Under the pieces are notes generated by a model, which saw nothing but the letters and a program-made list of their open reading frames with translations, made no database searches and was not told where the DNA came from. Positions 50,001-61,016 of a stretch of 64,000 nt of DNA are shown here, piece by piece. This DNA is from Kalaharituber pfeilii (lineage: Eukaryota > Ascomycota > Pezizomycetes > Pezizales > Pezizaceae). The stretch covers positions 868,001 through 932,000 of the forward strand of contig WHUZ01000011.1 of the NCBI GenBank assembly GCA_015179045.1, given 5' to 3'. A program made the position numbers and the translations under genes. How positions within the stretch are numbered: position 1 is the first letter of the stretch; every line of letters begins with the position of its first letter.

Positions 50001-50384
50001 ATCACCAGCATCACCACCACTACCTCCACCACCACCACCTCCTCCTCTAAATCACACTCCTATCCAGCCGCCCTCTTCACCACTCCTTCAGCGGCACCTC
50101 CGACGGTATCTCTGAGGGTCCCTCCAGCTGCTTCCCTGACCCCGTACCAACATCCCGTCCTATCGCCCCTTCAGCAGGTGCTCCAGCGGGCACCACGACT
50201 GCCCTTCAACAGCTCCTCGGATAACGCAAATTACTCCTTGGTAAGTCGACTAGGCCATGTGGTTGTTGTATTCTTTTTTGTTGTTTTGCCTGGCAAGTAT
50301 TTCAATTTTTCTATACCCATTGAAGTTTTATACCAATGGCATCTTTCTTGCGTTCAATTGGTAGGTACACGGGGGCTTAATTTT

Positions 50385-50515
50385 GCGGGAGGACACACGG
50401 AAGCTTTGGACAGGGCCAAATATATAAATATGGCTAGTGGAGGAATACCTGGTTGAGCTGGGTCTGAATTCCAAATCAAGAGGTTGTATTACCTCGTGAA
50501 AAAAGAAACACCCGG
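50385..50515 (+). repeat. Single unit of the ~120-bp repeat family
   Basis: GCTTTGGACAGGGCCAAATA, ATATGGCTAGTGGAGGAATA, CCTGGTTGAGCTGGGTCTGA, then ATTCCAAATCAAGAGG. This matches in order the units of the minus-strand array at 60.89-61.42 kb. TGGCTAGTGG and GGTCTGAATTCC, about 25-30 nt apart, resemble Pol III A and B boxes. Confidence 0.55.
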
Positions 50516-51603
50516 GGGGGTAGGGGGGCACTTGCTGGCAGTATGTGCCAAAATTCTGTGGATATATGGGGCTTGTAGGTACACGGGGTTGAAATTGTGG
50601 GTATATGGAGATTCATTGCATGCGATATGCGGCGCCTTGTACCACAGTCGCACGCAGTATGGATATATGAGTCGCAGACAGGGCTAGGGAGCGTCGCTAG
50701 CCTACTGCCTTCTACTGCCTTTTTAGCCTGACGGACTGGTAATTCTCTTTGTTTACTGGAACCGTTACATTGGAGAAATAGCTCATATCGTGATGAAACG
50801 AGGTGAGAATATGCTAGATTCTTGGAATGTTTTACCAAATTGGGGCAGAACACTTGAGTTGCTGACCCTACAAGATTACCTGGGCTCACTCCATACCCCA
50901 GCACTCCTCAGCAAGCCGGGTTCGTTCCTGGGCATAAGATCGTGGAGAGTGAGTGGTTTGTTAGAGGTGGAAGAGTAAGGTGGTAGGAGGTTATAAGAAG
51001 CGGGGAGTTGAGGGGTTGGTGCACAACTAGGTGAGGTTTAGATGTGGCTGACAAAGTCAGGGTAATGCTTAGGCTATGAATATGTGCCGGGCCAATCGTA
51101 AACGTTCCAGTCACCATCACTGGTCCTGAGCTACTCACACAACGCCGTTGTTCATGACTTGCCCGGACCATTCACAACACGCGTACTTGTACAATATTGT
51201 ATTGACCTTTTTTCACTACAGAAACTAATATCGCTAAATTTTTGCGATTGCCACATCAATGTACTTTAAATTTTATTCAACTCTTCAGACTATTTGTTTA
51301 TTTACATGTTTATTCCTTTGGCAGTTACATGCTTTTAACAATTTTTGAATCTTCATATATACATGTGTATTTTAGTAAGATTCTCCACAATTTGCTGTAG
51401 AGGAGTATTTCACTGGAATGGGATTTTCGCTGAAGAAGAAAGCATGTTGCTGAAGAGAAAGCATTTCGCTGAAGAGAGTTCCGCATTCTTAACGGCAGTT
51501 TGGTTGGGTTCGAAGTTAACTGTAGAGTACGCGTGCAGTGGGCGTGTAGGTAATGTAGTGCATAGTGCTTTGTACAGAGGAAAATATTTTCTGAATCGTG
51601 GTA
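50516..51603. other. Intergenic, no supported gene
   Basis: Short frames only. A partial echo of the preceding repeat (GTAGGTACACGGGGTTGAAA) occurs near 50575. Nothing else recognised. Confidence 0.45.
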
Positions 51604-54346
51604 GCGTGCCCGAAGTGGTAACGAGCTGCCCCCCTGTAACGATCCACTCTCTTGGCACTCCTCGTCATGCATTCCTTGCCCTATTACCTATTACTGGATA
51701 TATTGCGACTACGGAAATTGCATAGTATTATATCAATTTGATACCGCTGAATCTGAATATACTATCATAATAAGGAAAAAGCCAAAATTCCAATAACTAT
51801 AACCAAATTCATCATAATTTATATGAATTAACCCCTCCCTGCATATAATATAGCTCAATGTTCTCAGAATCAGTAAAATAATATAGAAAATGAGTAATAA
51901 TCATTCGCCTAGCACTAGTCTTTTCAGTTAAAGTTAATAAATGTATATAGGAATTATATAGGATACACGCACCTTCAAATATATAGAAGAAATTCACATT
52001 CTCGAGCTAATCTCTGTACCTCAATATCATCATCAGTGTCCTCAGAGTCCTCAGGTGATCCAGGAATACTAGGACTTGACGTAGTGGTAGATGAAGCACT
52101 AGAGATAGTAGCAGTAACTTCGTCTGAGGCATCAGGTATGATAGAAGAGGTCTGTGGCTCGAGATTTACTACTGGAACCTCCTTCACCCCCCCCCCTAGC
52201 AGGTGTTCGGACCCTCCCACCTCCTGAACCAAAGGCCTTCCTCGGCCCCGGCCTCGCCCGCGAGTTCCCCCACGACCTCTCTTTGCGGCCCGCTCAGCTG
52301 CAGCTATTTCTTTCTGTTCTTGTTTCTCTTTTGCCTTTCTTTCTCGCTCCTCCGCTGCTAGCTGCTTTTTCACTTCAGCAGCTTCTTTCTTATCCTCAGC
52401 TATTTTTCGTCGCTCCTCTGCCTTCTGAATTTTCTCTTCCTCTTTTCTTATCTTCTCTACTGCTTTCTGTTCCTTTTCCAGCCTCTTCCGCTCTTTCTTT
52501 TCCTCTGCTTCCAGTGCTGCTTTGACTTCGGCTTGTCGAGAGGATTCAATATACGCTCGATTAAGAGTCCGAGGGCCTTTAATATGCTTCAAACTACCAG
52601 CCGGAGCTTTTTTGACCATCTTACCATTCCGTAGAGCTTTGAAGGTTGTAGCATTAGGCTCAATCACCGTATATTTTGTTAGCTTTTCCTCCAGAAACAA
52701 TACATGATCCATCACAGTCTTGCGTGTATGTGGAGTCAAAATTGCCTTGTCCAGAGCAGTTCGTAGTACTATTTGCTTTGATGGAGTATCTAATATAGAG
52801 AGATCTGAATTGACCGTCATTGTCGCTTGAACTTGAGGAGGAATAACTTTGTCGGGATCAATAGGCCAGCATCCAGACCCCCGCCATGCACCCAAAATAG
52901 TATCGGTAGTAAAAGTAGATTGTCTGGCACCACAAAGAATTTCCCAGAAGTCAGGTTTGCGCAAAATATCACAAGGCTTTTGATATATCCAATCTTGTAA
53001 GCCATTGCGGCAGTGTCTTTGGAGAGGAGAGAAACATCCAACATCAAGAGGTTGCATTAAATGAGTTGAATGTGGGGGAAGACAAAGCATTTGAATCCGG
53101 TGATTGAGTGCATATTCAACGACTTGGTAAGCGACATGGGAAGAGTGACCATCAACAATTAAAAGGCGCCAAGGATATTCGGATATATTAGAGGGAGGTA
53201 AGGTCAGTGAATCGCTCGAAATAATTATACTGCGTTTGTCATGTATAGTGCTTGTAGGAAGGCCGGTTGCTATGGGGGTGCCGGCGGTAGAGGCGGTGGA
53301 GGCGGTGGAGGCGGTGGAGGCAGGGGTGGTGGAGGCAGGGGTGGTGGAGGCAGTGGAGGTAGTGGAGGTAGTGGTAGGGTTCACGGGGCGAGTATATGGC
53401 TCAAAGTGATATTTTATAAACTCAACACCTAGTTCATCATCCATGTATCCACTAGGCGAGCGTCCAAAAGTTGCAGGAAGTTTATGGACACCCTCAGCAC
53501 CGTAGTAGCCTTCTCTATGGGTTTTCGCCTGCCAGACAAGGTATGGAGGAATGATGTGACCAGCAGCATTTACTGTCTCTATGACAGTAACAAATTCTCG
53601 ATTGCCATCAGTAACTGCAATTTTTCGCCTTGGACCTGCTCGAACAATACATTTCTGCCTGCCAGTTGCAATGCCCATAATAATACCCTTTTCATCATAG
53701 TTCCAGAGGTTGTCAGGGGTGATCTTAAGTTGGCGCATTGTAGTCCGGAGTGACCGATAAAATGCCTTCTGCGCTGGAATATTTGTCCCTTGCGAATGCC
53801 GAATGCGCTCAAGATATTGTACATATTTGCTGTTAACTATGGGATGTCGAAGTAAAAACCTCTCATGCCACCGATCTCCTGGAACTGCATTGCTAAACCT
53901 TCGCTGCAGAATTAAAACAGCCATAGATCTCAGCATTCGCAAATGAACTGGAAAGCCCATATCACTCATTGTAAGTGCCCAGGCCTCTAATGCATTCTCT
54001 TCACCTCTAGTAAGCAATTGCTGCCTTTCGCGAGCCTCCTTCCTTCCTTTCTGTACCCCATCGAGTCGTCTACGTAATGTAATAGCTTTTACATCAAAGT
54101 AGGAAGCAATTTTTGGTATTGACTCTTCCCGATGTTTGTATGCATAAGCGATTGCTCGGTTAATGTTTTCAGGCTTACTTTCCTGTCGCATAGCTATTAA
54201 CTGCGGGTAAAGCGAGTTCAAAATATGTAGAATTCGCTGAGATATGCAGGATAATCGCGGTTGAAAGATGAGGAGCAGGTTGCCGAAGCGGGGGTGAAAA
54301 TGTAGGATCGTTACAGGGGGGCAGATCGTTACCACATCGGGCACGT
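51604..54346 (-). mobile_element. Complete Fot1/pogo-type DNA transposon
   Basis: The 2743-bp element has ~42-bp terminal inverted repeats. The left end starts GCGTGCCCGAAGTGGTAACG and the reversed right end starts ACGTGCCCGATGTGGTAACG; both then run through CTGCCCCCCTGTAACGATCC. TA flanks both ends (51602-51603 and 54347-54348), the Tc1/mariner-superfamily signature. A single uninterrupted transposase gene fills the interior. The TIRs differ by only a few bases, so the copy is young or recently active. Confidence 0.92.
51975..54191 (-). CDS. Fot1/pogo transposase (CENP-B/psq HTH plus DDE)
   Basis: An uninterrupted 738-residue frame starts MRQESKPENINRAIAYAYKH (54191). Upstream codons to 54359 lie across the TIR and are not translated protein in my reading. 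Order: psq-type HTH (SIPKIASYFDVKAITLRRRL), CENP-B/Tc5-type HTH (ENALEAWALTMSDMGFPVHL … WHERFLLRHP), then the DDE_1 domain with aspartates in NLWNYDEKG, LLIVDGHSSH and HLMQPLDVGCFSPLQRH, then GAWRGSGCWP. It cuts and inserts the element at TA. Two oddities: a Ser/Thr/Ala low-complexity insertion (about 53265-53375) before the second aspartate, and a lysine/glutamate coiled coil followed by a GRGRGRGRP AT-hook-like stretch and an acidic tail. All catalytic residues are present. Confidence 0.92.
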   Translation of the reverse strand: MRQESKPENINRAIAYAYKHREESIPKIASYFDVKAITLRRRLDGVQKGRKEARERQQLLTRGEENALEAWALTMSDMGFPVHLRMLRSMAVLILQRRFSNAVPGDRWHERFLLRHPIVNSKYVQYLERIRHSQGTNIPAQKAFYRSLRTTMRQLKITPDNLWNYDEKGIIMGIATGRQKCIVRAGPRRKIAVTDGNREFVTVIETVNAAGHIIPPYLVWQAKTHREGYYGAEGVHKLPATFGRSPSGYMDDELGVEFIKYHFEPYTRPVNPTTTSTTSTASTTPASTTPASTASTASTASTAGTPIATGLPTSTIHDKRSIIISSDSLTLPPSNISEYPWRLLIVDGHSSHVAYQVVEYALNHRIQMLCLPPHSTHLMQPLDVGCFSPLQRHCRNGLQDWIYQKPCDILRKPDFWEILCGARQSTFTTDTILGAWRGSGCWPIDPDKVIPPQVQATMTVNSDLSILDTPSKQIVLRTALDKAILTPHTRKTVMDHVLFLEEKLTKYTVIEPNATTFKALRNGKMVKKAPAGSLKHIKGPRTLNRAYIESSRQAEVKAALEAEEKKERKRLEKEQKAVEKIRKEEEKIQKAEERRKIAEDKKEAAEVKKQLAAEERERKAKEKQEQKEIAAAERAAKRGRGGTRGRGRGRGRPLVQEVGGSEHLLGGGVKEVPVVNLEPQTSSIIPDASDEVTATISSASSTTTSSPSIPGSPEDSEDTDDDIEVQRLARECEFLLYI

Positions 54347-54348
54347 TA

Positions 54349-55309
54349 CTACTGATCATGAGTAGCCCGGACCAGTGGTGACTGAATCACTGTTACGAAT
54401 AGCCCGGCACAAATATATTTCAACGTTTCCGCACCCGCCTTATTGGTTCTGTTTCTTTTTCCATGTTTTCGTTGCTTGTCTTAGTACGCAGTCAATGTTT
54501 AGTATTCGAAAGCAGTAGAATCTCGAATTTCGAACCCTTTGAGAAGGAACAGGTGAGCATGTCTAGAATGAGAGCGACATAATTGATATTGCCCACAAGC
54601 CACGAATCACATATAATCCCACGCTTTACACTGAGTCGTACAATTAGAATATAACCGTTATGTGTCAATTCGCTGCATGGTTTGGCTTTATGTCTAAATA
54701 AGTAGTAAATATACGAGGTCCATCCTTTGCACCTCCCGCCCCTCATGACTACTCACTTCATTTAGGAACGGGATTATCATTTGCACATATTTGTATTCGC
54801 CTGTTTTTCCTGTTATTTTCGTTTCGTATGCGCGCGGGGGCTGGCAACGCTTTGGGGGATTTGGGTTGAGGGGTTTCATGCCGGATTTGCGTAATTCCTA
54901 AAGACTGCACTAAAGGATCAGTCACAATTAACAGCAGAATGATGAGGAATTATCCTTCAGTCGAACAGGCCTACAACATCTGTTATTTCTTTCTTTGTGA
55001 TCTAGAATGTACAGAACCCATTCATGTAACTCTGATTATCAGAATTAAGATATTGATAAAATGGTATGGCAGAGCTTCCAACATCGCATGTTGTGCCGAT
55101 GTTGAGGTGCGGTGTTGTAACAGTGATGATCGCATCATAGAGTTGACATGCCACTGCCCAAATCAGAAACTAACAACTACCTAGTCTGGGGGTACTCCAT
55201 GACCGTATAGGATGTGATCTGCGTACTAGAAGAGTTCAGGGGATATTTCATTCAATATCGAACATTATTCATGTGCAACCACCTTCGACTGCCTGCATAT
55301 TATGATGTA
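54349..55309. other. Intergenic, no supported gene
   Basis: AT-rich spacer between the intact Fot1/pogo element and the decayed one. Nothing recognised. Confidence 0.5.
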
Positions 55310-56120
55310 CATTAAGAAAAAGCTACCCCAGGGCCTCATGAATCGTGATATAGCATGGAAATATAGGCATTCAGAGGATAGTCTATCAAAGATGGCAAGG
55401 TTATTCTAATACCAATTCGAGTACAACTGAGTCGTAGACTACGAGGGGTCCGGCAGGGCCATACAGAGGCTCAGCGGCTTCTCACCATAAGTGAGGAAAA
55501 TGCAATCGTCACTTGGGTAAATACATGAGTGGCCTAGGCTTCCCAGTGTATCCCAAATGTTGCGCGCAATGGCCTCCGTACATGGCATAGCAACGAATTA
55601 CTAGCCCCTCGCTGGTACGAACGCTTCCTCGCTCGCCACACACCAAATATCTGTAATACCTTGGAAGGAGATGTCCGAAGCAAGGGATGAATATGGTATC
55701 TTAACATATAGTATACAAGTCATTATGCAATATTATATGTTACGGTACTCCTCCCGACATGAGAAGGGTTATTGTCATGGGAGTTGCCTATTTCAGCCTC
55801 CGCAAGCCAGTTGTGCACTCTGGATCTGACCGCAAGGTCACGGTCGCTGACGGTAGTCGAGAATTCGTCACTGTGCTTGAACTGTGAATGTTGCAGGAAA
55901 AGTTACGCCATCTTCTATTGTATGGCAAGGAAAAGAGTGACAGGCAAAGCTACTACGGCGAGGATGAGTTTGAAGCGCATGGGTAGCCTAGAAGCTTTGG
56001 CTACTCTAAGGAGGGTTATATGGACGACGACTTGGGTCTCGAGTATATATGATGTATCACTTCGAGGTGCACACATGCCCTCCTACTGATAAAGCAATCT
56101 CGGAGGTCAGATGGGCGAGA
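55310..56120 (+). pseudogene. Decayed second pogo-type transposase
   Basis: Plus-strand pieces, in several frames, follow the order of the intact transposase: IKKKLPQGLMNRDIAWKYRH and EDSLSKMARLF (psq HTH), LRGVRQGHTEAQRLLTISEE then NAIVTW, PRWYERFLARHTPN, DEKG (first DDE aspartate), RKVTVADGSREFVTVLE, VNVAGKV, IVWQGKE, YYGEDEF, FGYSKEGYMDDDLGLEY. The second and third catalytic motifs are absent. Numerous stops and frame changes and a sequence clearly different from the 52-54 kb element show an older, distinct family member. Confidence 0.75.
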
Positions 56121-56948
56121 AGCCCGATAAAAGGATTAATGATGTCAACAAGAAAATTGACACCAAGTTCGATCGGTTAATATTTCTTATCATTGGGGGT
56201 GTGGTATTCAAAGGAGCACTCGATTTTTGCAAAGACGAATGACACTGGTAGAGGGCTATGAAGACAAGGGATCTCGAAAACAAAAAGTAAAATTGGTTCC
56301 ATGTGTCTATTGGAATAGATTCATTGATTGAAGAATGATACCAATGGAATGTTGAATAGAATTTGGGTTTCAGGTGATTTGGTTATTGATAGATCATAAC
56401 CAGTGGTCATAGAGATGGTTGCATAGCAGAGGCGTTCAAGTGGGTTTCAAGACTTTTATTGTTTTGCAGTAGCTGTTTGTCGAGGTTGCGTGTCGATGTT
56501 TACTTTTTAAGGTTTCGAAGGTGAGGGTGATGCGCAGACTATTGATGATTAATCGTCACTGTGGAATAGGATACCTATAGTCTCATGCCAGTATACATAA
56601 ACACAATCTATTTGTAGGTTATTCTACTATTTTCCATTAGGGGTGTTGGGAGCGCGCACCCACGCAGCTCCCTGACTATAGAGGGGCGGAGCATCACCTT
56701 TAAGAGGTTTGCGCCAGGAGCTACCGAGGGAGTCAAGCCTGTGGCTGATCCCTGTCATAACTTGCCTTCCCAAATAGGCACTCTAAATCTCAACGGGAGA
56801 GGGGGTGCATCACCGCGGCGCAGTACTTCAGCCGCCGAGGAGTTGAGCGATGTACGGCCTGTTTCCGTATTCACTATGACTATACTAGGGAAAGTGGAGG
56901 GCGTCTTATAACGTGGAAATACTAGAGAAATTATCGCCGCTGCAAGTC
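56121..56948. other. Intergenic, no supported gene
   Basis: No coding sequence recognised. May include the distal end of the pogo relic. Confidence 0.45.
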
Positions 56949-57323
56949 AAAACAGGTTGCCCCGGTTCCAACTAGACATTTGATCATTGTTGGAACCGGA
57001 GCATTACAGTCCATCTTATTTACTTTTAGATGCTGGATAACCCTCTTCCCCAGTTCGGGATCGGGCCGTGGTCCTCAATTCTATACCTCTCCATGGCGCT
57101 TGTTGTTACCTCCATCAATAGAAACAGCATTCCACTTTGACCAAGGTATAGGTCAGTTCACAGAAGTGCGTCTCTTGAACTACCCACTCTGCCGCATCAT
57201 CCACTTCCATCTACTCCCCCCGATCACCTCCACCACCATTTCCACCGCCGTGGCTGTCCGCAATGTCATGTAGTGCATCAGGACTGAGATATGCGGTTGA
57301 TATTCGCTTAGGGCGCACAAGCC
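56949..57323 (-). repeat. SINE-like repeat, copy D (longest solo copy)
   Basis: Minus orientation, about 375 bp. Head GGCTTGTGCGCCCTAAGCG, then GATGCACTACATGACATTGC, CTATACCTTGGTCAAAGTGG, GGAGGTAACAACAAGCGCC, GAGAGGTATAGAATTGAGG, B-box-like GGCCCGATCCC, stem block around AAATAAGATGGACTG, TGCTCCGGTTCCAACAATG and tail GGGGCAACCTGTTTTGACT. All blocks recur in copies B and E. Confidence 0.7.
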
Positions 57324-57710
57324 TTTTTTTTTAAAAAATGCAGCTGTACCATATTGCCCGCATCGGTAGTGGTGAGATTGCATCTATTACCCTCAGTAAT
57401 GACTGGTAACGTAGAGAATAGGCGGAATGTATAAAAGCTTGTACACGGTATACCCAAGCGAACGTTGCGTACGTATTGCGGATACAGGGTGCGAGATGTG
57501 CGAGAACTGATTGCTTGATTGATCAACTACAGAACAAATGGAATCTATATATTCCATTCCATTAACAAAGAAAAATCAACGGAGAAAAAAAAAAGTATGA
57601 AGAATCCCAATATACAAAGAAAGAATCCATTCTTCCCTACTAACCTTATCCTACCAGTTCAATGTCAGATTTTTCAACTTCCCACAGTTGAACTCCCTTT
57701 ACATGCTCGC
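57324..57710. other. Intergenic, 3' flank of the NB-ARC-TPR gene
   Basis: A-rich sequence without recognised features. Confidence 0.5.
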
Positions 57711-60601
57711 TTAAACCATATCTACATCTTCAGATTTGCCCATTGCTTTGGATAAATGTGCCATGTAATTGACCGTAGTAAGAGTATCTAGGTAGTCTTC
57801 CCCCAGTACCTTTTTCCTCCCTGCCAATGCTCGTTCATACCACTCCAGTGCCTTGTTATACTGTCCTTGTTGATAAAATACAGTTGCAATTTCATTGACT
57901 GTCATAAGGGTGTTTGGGTGGTCTGCACCTAGTGCCTTCTCTTCTCCAGCTAAAGCTCGCTCATACCACTCCAGTGCCTTGTTATATTGTCCTTGTTGAT
58001 GAAATAGACATGCCATGTTGTACACCACAGTGAGGGTGTCTGGGTGGTCTGCACCCAGTGTCTTCTCTTCTCCAGCTAATGCTCGCTTATGCCACTCCAG
58101 TGCCTTGCCATATTGCCCTTGTCCATAAAATACGCATGCCATGTTGTATACCACAGCAAGGGTGTCTGGGTGGTCTGTGCCTAGTGCCTTTTCTCTCCCA
58201 GCTAATGCTCGCTCGTACCACTCCAGTGCCTTGTTATGCTGTCCTTGTTGAAGAAATACATTTCCCATGTTGTTAACTGCATTAAGTGTGTCCAAGTGGT
58301 CTATACCCAGTAACTGTTCGCTTCGAACCAATAGAACGTTATACACCTCTTCAGCCTGCCTATAATGGCCATTATTCTAATAAACCTTGCTCAGATTTTG
58401 CAATGCCATCAGTACCTCCTCAGACTCTATAGCTAGTAGATACTTCATTTGCTTTTCTATAGCAATAACATGGGGGAGAATTCGTCGCTCAAAAACCCAG
58501 TCGTCTGCCTTGCGTCCTCTGGTCGAAGGAATAGCAGTTGCAGATGCAACCATAAGAAATGCTTCAATGGCTATCCTGCTATGCCTTTCAGGATCTGACT
58601 CCAGTTTCATCTGAGCCCATATATGAATTAATGGGTGGATGCTAAAACTATCATCTCTATCCTTTCGCTTTGCCATTGAGTATGAGAAGAGCATCTGGAT
58701 TAAGTCACCCAAGCTTGTGTCTGTAACAAGGTATTAGCAAGACCATTTTACATTTGTATCATTAGCCATATCATGAAAAATTTATCATATATACCATTCA
58801 CTGGTAATTTCATTCCTCGCTGCAGTAACTCTTCACAAATATCATTAATGTCAAGCAACCCACATAATAACAGGAATTCCGCAGCCTTAGGATTCTGGTT
58901 CTGGATTGCCTGGAAGGACAGATCCCATGCAGCAAAAACAGATCTATCAGCTTTTCCAGCTTTCCAATCCTTGCTCAAAAGGTAAGTAACCTTGGCCTCA
59001 TATTCTCTCAAATAGCGACTAAATGAATACTCGCGATTATGGATATATGCTCCAGCCTGATCTATAGCAAGTGGCAGATGTTCGAGTTTCTGTACAATTG
59101 CTGCAGCGGCTTCTTTCTCTCGAGTACGTTCTATATACCTTGCATTAGTTGTCTAAGCTATACCAGGAAGCACGTTCAAGCTGGAATGAACCTCACTTAC
59201 CATCTGGAGTAAGTTTCTCGAGATCGAGCTTTGCAATTTTGAAAATCAACTCTTCCACTTCACTGTTGTCCATTTGCTTCACCATTAAAAACCTTCGTCT
59301 CTGTATAGTCTCTTTCCTTCTGCTGGTAATAATCACAGTCCCATGAGCTGATGGTGGAAGATAGTCATTGATGTTGAAAGATTCCACATTATCAACATTG
59401 TCAAATATAAGTAGCCATTTGGTGTTGTTCTTTATAGATAACCATTCATGCACAGCATTAACAACATGTTGCTCTTCACTTGGCTGCTGTATAGTAAACA
59501 TTCCTGTCAAATCGAGTTTGCCTGCGATGCCCAGTAATTGGCCAATATGAGTGTAGTCAGGCTTGTCAGAGAATTTTGCATGATATTTGATAAGACGTTG
59601 CATGATATGAGTGAAGCTGATTTTTGTAGTCTCTTCAGTAGCAGCATTGACCCAGAATACTGATGAATACTCTCTGCAATGGCGATAAACATATGCCAAC
59701 ACAAGCTGTGTCTTCCCTATACCTCCCATCCCATGAAGCACCACTTGGATAATATCCATTGTAGCTGCACCCTCCTCTATCTTTTGCTTTAGCTTCTTAA
59801 GAAGGTTTTCTCTCCCAATAAAGTCAGTATTCCGTCGAATATTGGAAAGGCTGAAGAGGATATCAAATGATAAATTTAGTGGTTTCATCTGGGAGATTCT
59901 CAGAATGGTGACATCAATTGGCAATATATTGTAGAGGTGATCGATATTTTTTTAAGCTCAGCTACTAGCTCATTACATTTTTGCCTTGTCCATGCTTGCC
60001 CAACGCAGCTTGCGAAATGTAGGCACTGATTGCTGCATGCTTTGTGCAACTTTATATAGAGACGAAATCTCTTCCTCAGGCCCCGGAAGGAGTTGTGGGT
60101 TGGCTAGAATCTTTGGGTTTTCTAAAATGTTAAGGTCACCAAGATTGAGACCAGAAATAAACTGAGGGCTGGGACTCATAGGTCGACTAGTACTTGAAGT
60201 GCCTAGACTTGGAGGTTTGGATCGAATCCTGGAGAGCAGGGCTCCAAGGCTGTGTCGCTTCCCACTCTTGTTGCTTTTCTCTGGTTCGCTTTGGCATCTT
60301 GCTTGCGACTCAGCAATCCTTGCGAACACAGCAACGATCCTTGCTAGACTAGCTACTGCAAATCTATACTGCTCATCATTAGGATTAAGGTGTTGGTGTG
60401 GCTGACTGGAAGCATCATGCAAGCCCCAGGCTCGCTCCCAATTCTTGAGTCGAAACCCTTCTGCCCGGAGATCATGCAATACAGAGCTATTTGCATTGAC
60501 AATTTCCTTCATTTCAGAAAAATGATATAGCACTCTCGACTAACTTTGGCCAGTTGTCCGGTCAGTCCGATGACTCCTATAGCAAGGCCTACTGGTTCCA
60601 T
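57711..60601 (-). pseudogene. NLR-like NB-ARC-TPR gene, disrupted
   Basis: Starts MEPVGLAIGVIGLTGQLAK (60601), the N-terminus of HeLo/HeLo-like STAND proteins, and continues with LRAEGFRLKNWERAWGLHD. NB-ARC follows with P-loop GMGGIGKTQLVLAYVYRHC, kinase-2 LLIFDNVD, TVIITSRR and LPLAIDQAGAYIHNREYS. Introns at 59131-59200 and 58721-58794 splice in frame. The C-terminus has four kinesin-light-chain-type TPRs (QYNKALEWYERALAGEEKAL pattern), each 126 bp. Breaks: a frame change at the A5 run 60518-60522, two more at T-runs near 59978-59982 and 59947-59953, and an in-frame TAG at 58377-58379 between NLSKVY and NNGHYRQAEEV. The paralogous fragment at 41.5-41.8 kb has CGG there. Homopolymer breaks could be assembly errors; the TAG is harder to dismiss. 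Confidence 0.82.
57750..58320 (-). repeat. Four 126-bp tandem TPR-coding repeats
   Basis: The block CCACTCCAGTGCCTTG recurs with exact 126-bp spacing (ccag at about 57845, 57971, 58097, 58223). Units share long identical stretches, far more than protein constraint needs, indicating recent unequal exchange or concerted evolution as described for fungal NLR repeat domains. Confidence 0.85.
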
Positions 60602-60884
60602 GATGATGATGAAGATAAAACAGATTAACTCTAAATTATACTATGGTTAGTCTCACATAGGGGATGATGATGAAAAGAAATTCAATTATGTAGTATCGGG
60701 GTATCGTTACTCAATGATCTGTGTCTAGATATGTAAGACGACGCTTCCAGCAGGACCTCAAGCGTTCCGATTGCGAGGCTAATATCAAGAAGTTCTGAAA
60801 TCTGGAATATGAGTTTTACTGTATATAGTTTGCTTGAGAGAAAACGAAGAGGATATATTTCGGGTACAGCGGCGGACTCCTGAT
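60602..60884. promoter_or_regulatory. 5' flank of the NB-ARC-TPR gene
   Basis: A short GAT/ATG-rich stretch (ATGATGATGATGAAG) immediately upstream of the start and AT-rich sequence. No promoter motif is certain. Confidence 0.3.
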
Positions 60885-60983
60885 GAATTGGTTCCTTAAG
60901 AATTCATGTCCAACTCAGACAGGTTCCTTCCGCCGACAATATTACAGACCTGGTTCTTCTGGAACCTATATACCCACCAATTT

Positions 60984-61016
<33 letters not shown>

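Noticed and set aside
49746..50456. 236-residue plus-strand open frame rich in Thr/Ser
   Set aside because: It translates SINE-like copy C plus CACCAC/TCC-rich low-complexity DNA; there is no start context or homologous protein pattern.
54192..54359. N-terminal extension of the transposase frame to 54359
   Set aside because: These codons extend outside the element end (54346) and translate the TIR; the methionine at 54191 starts the conserved region.
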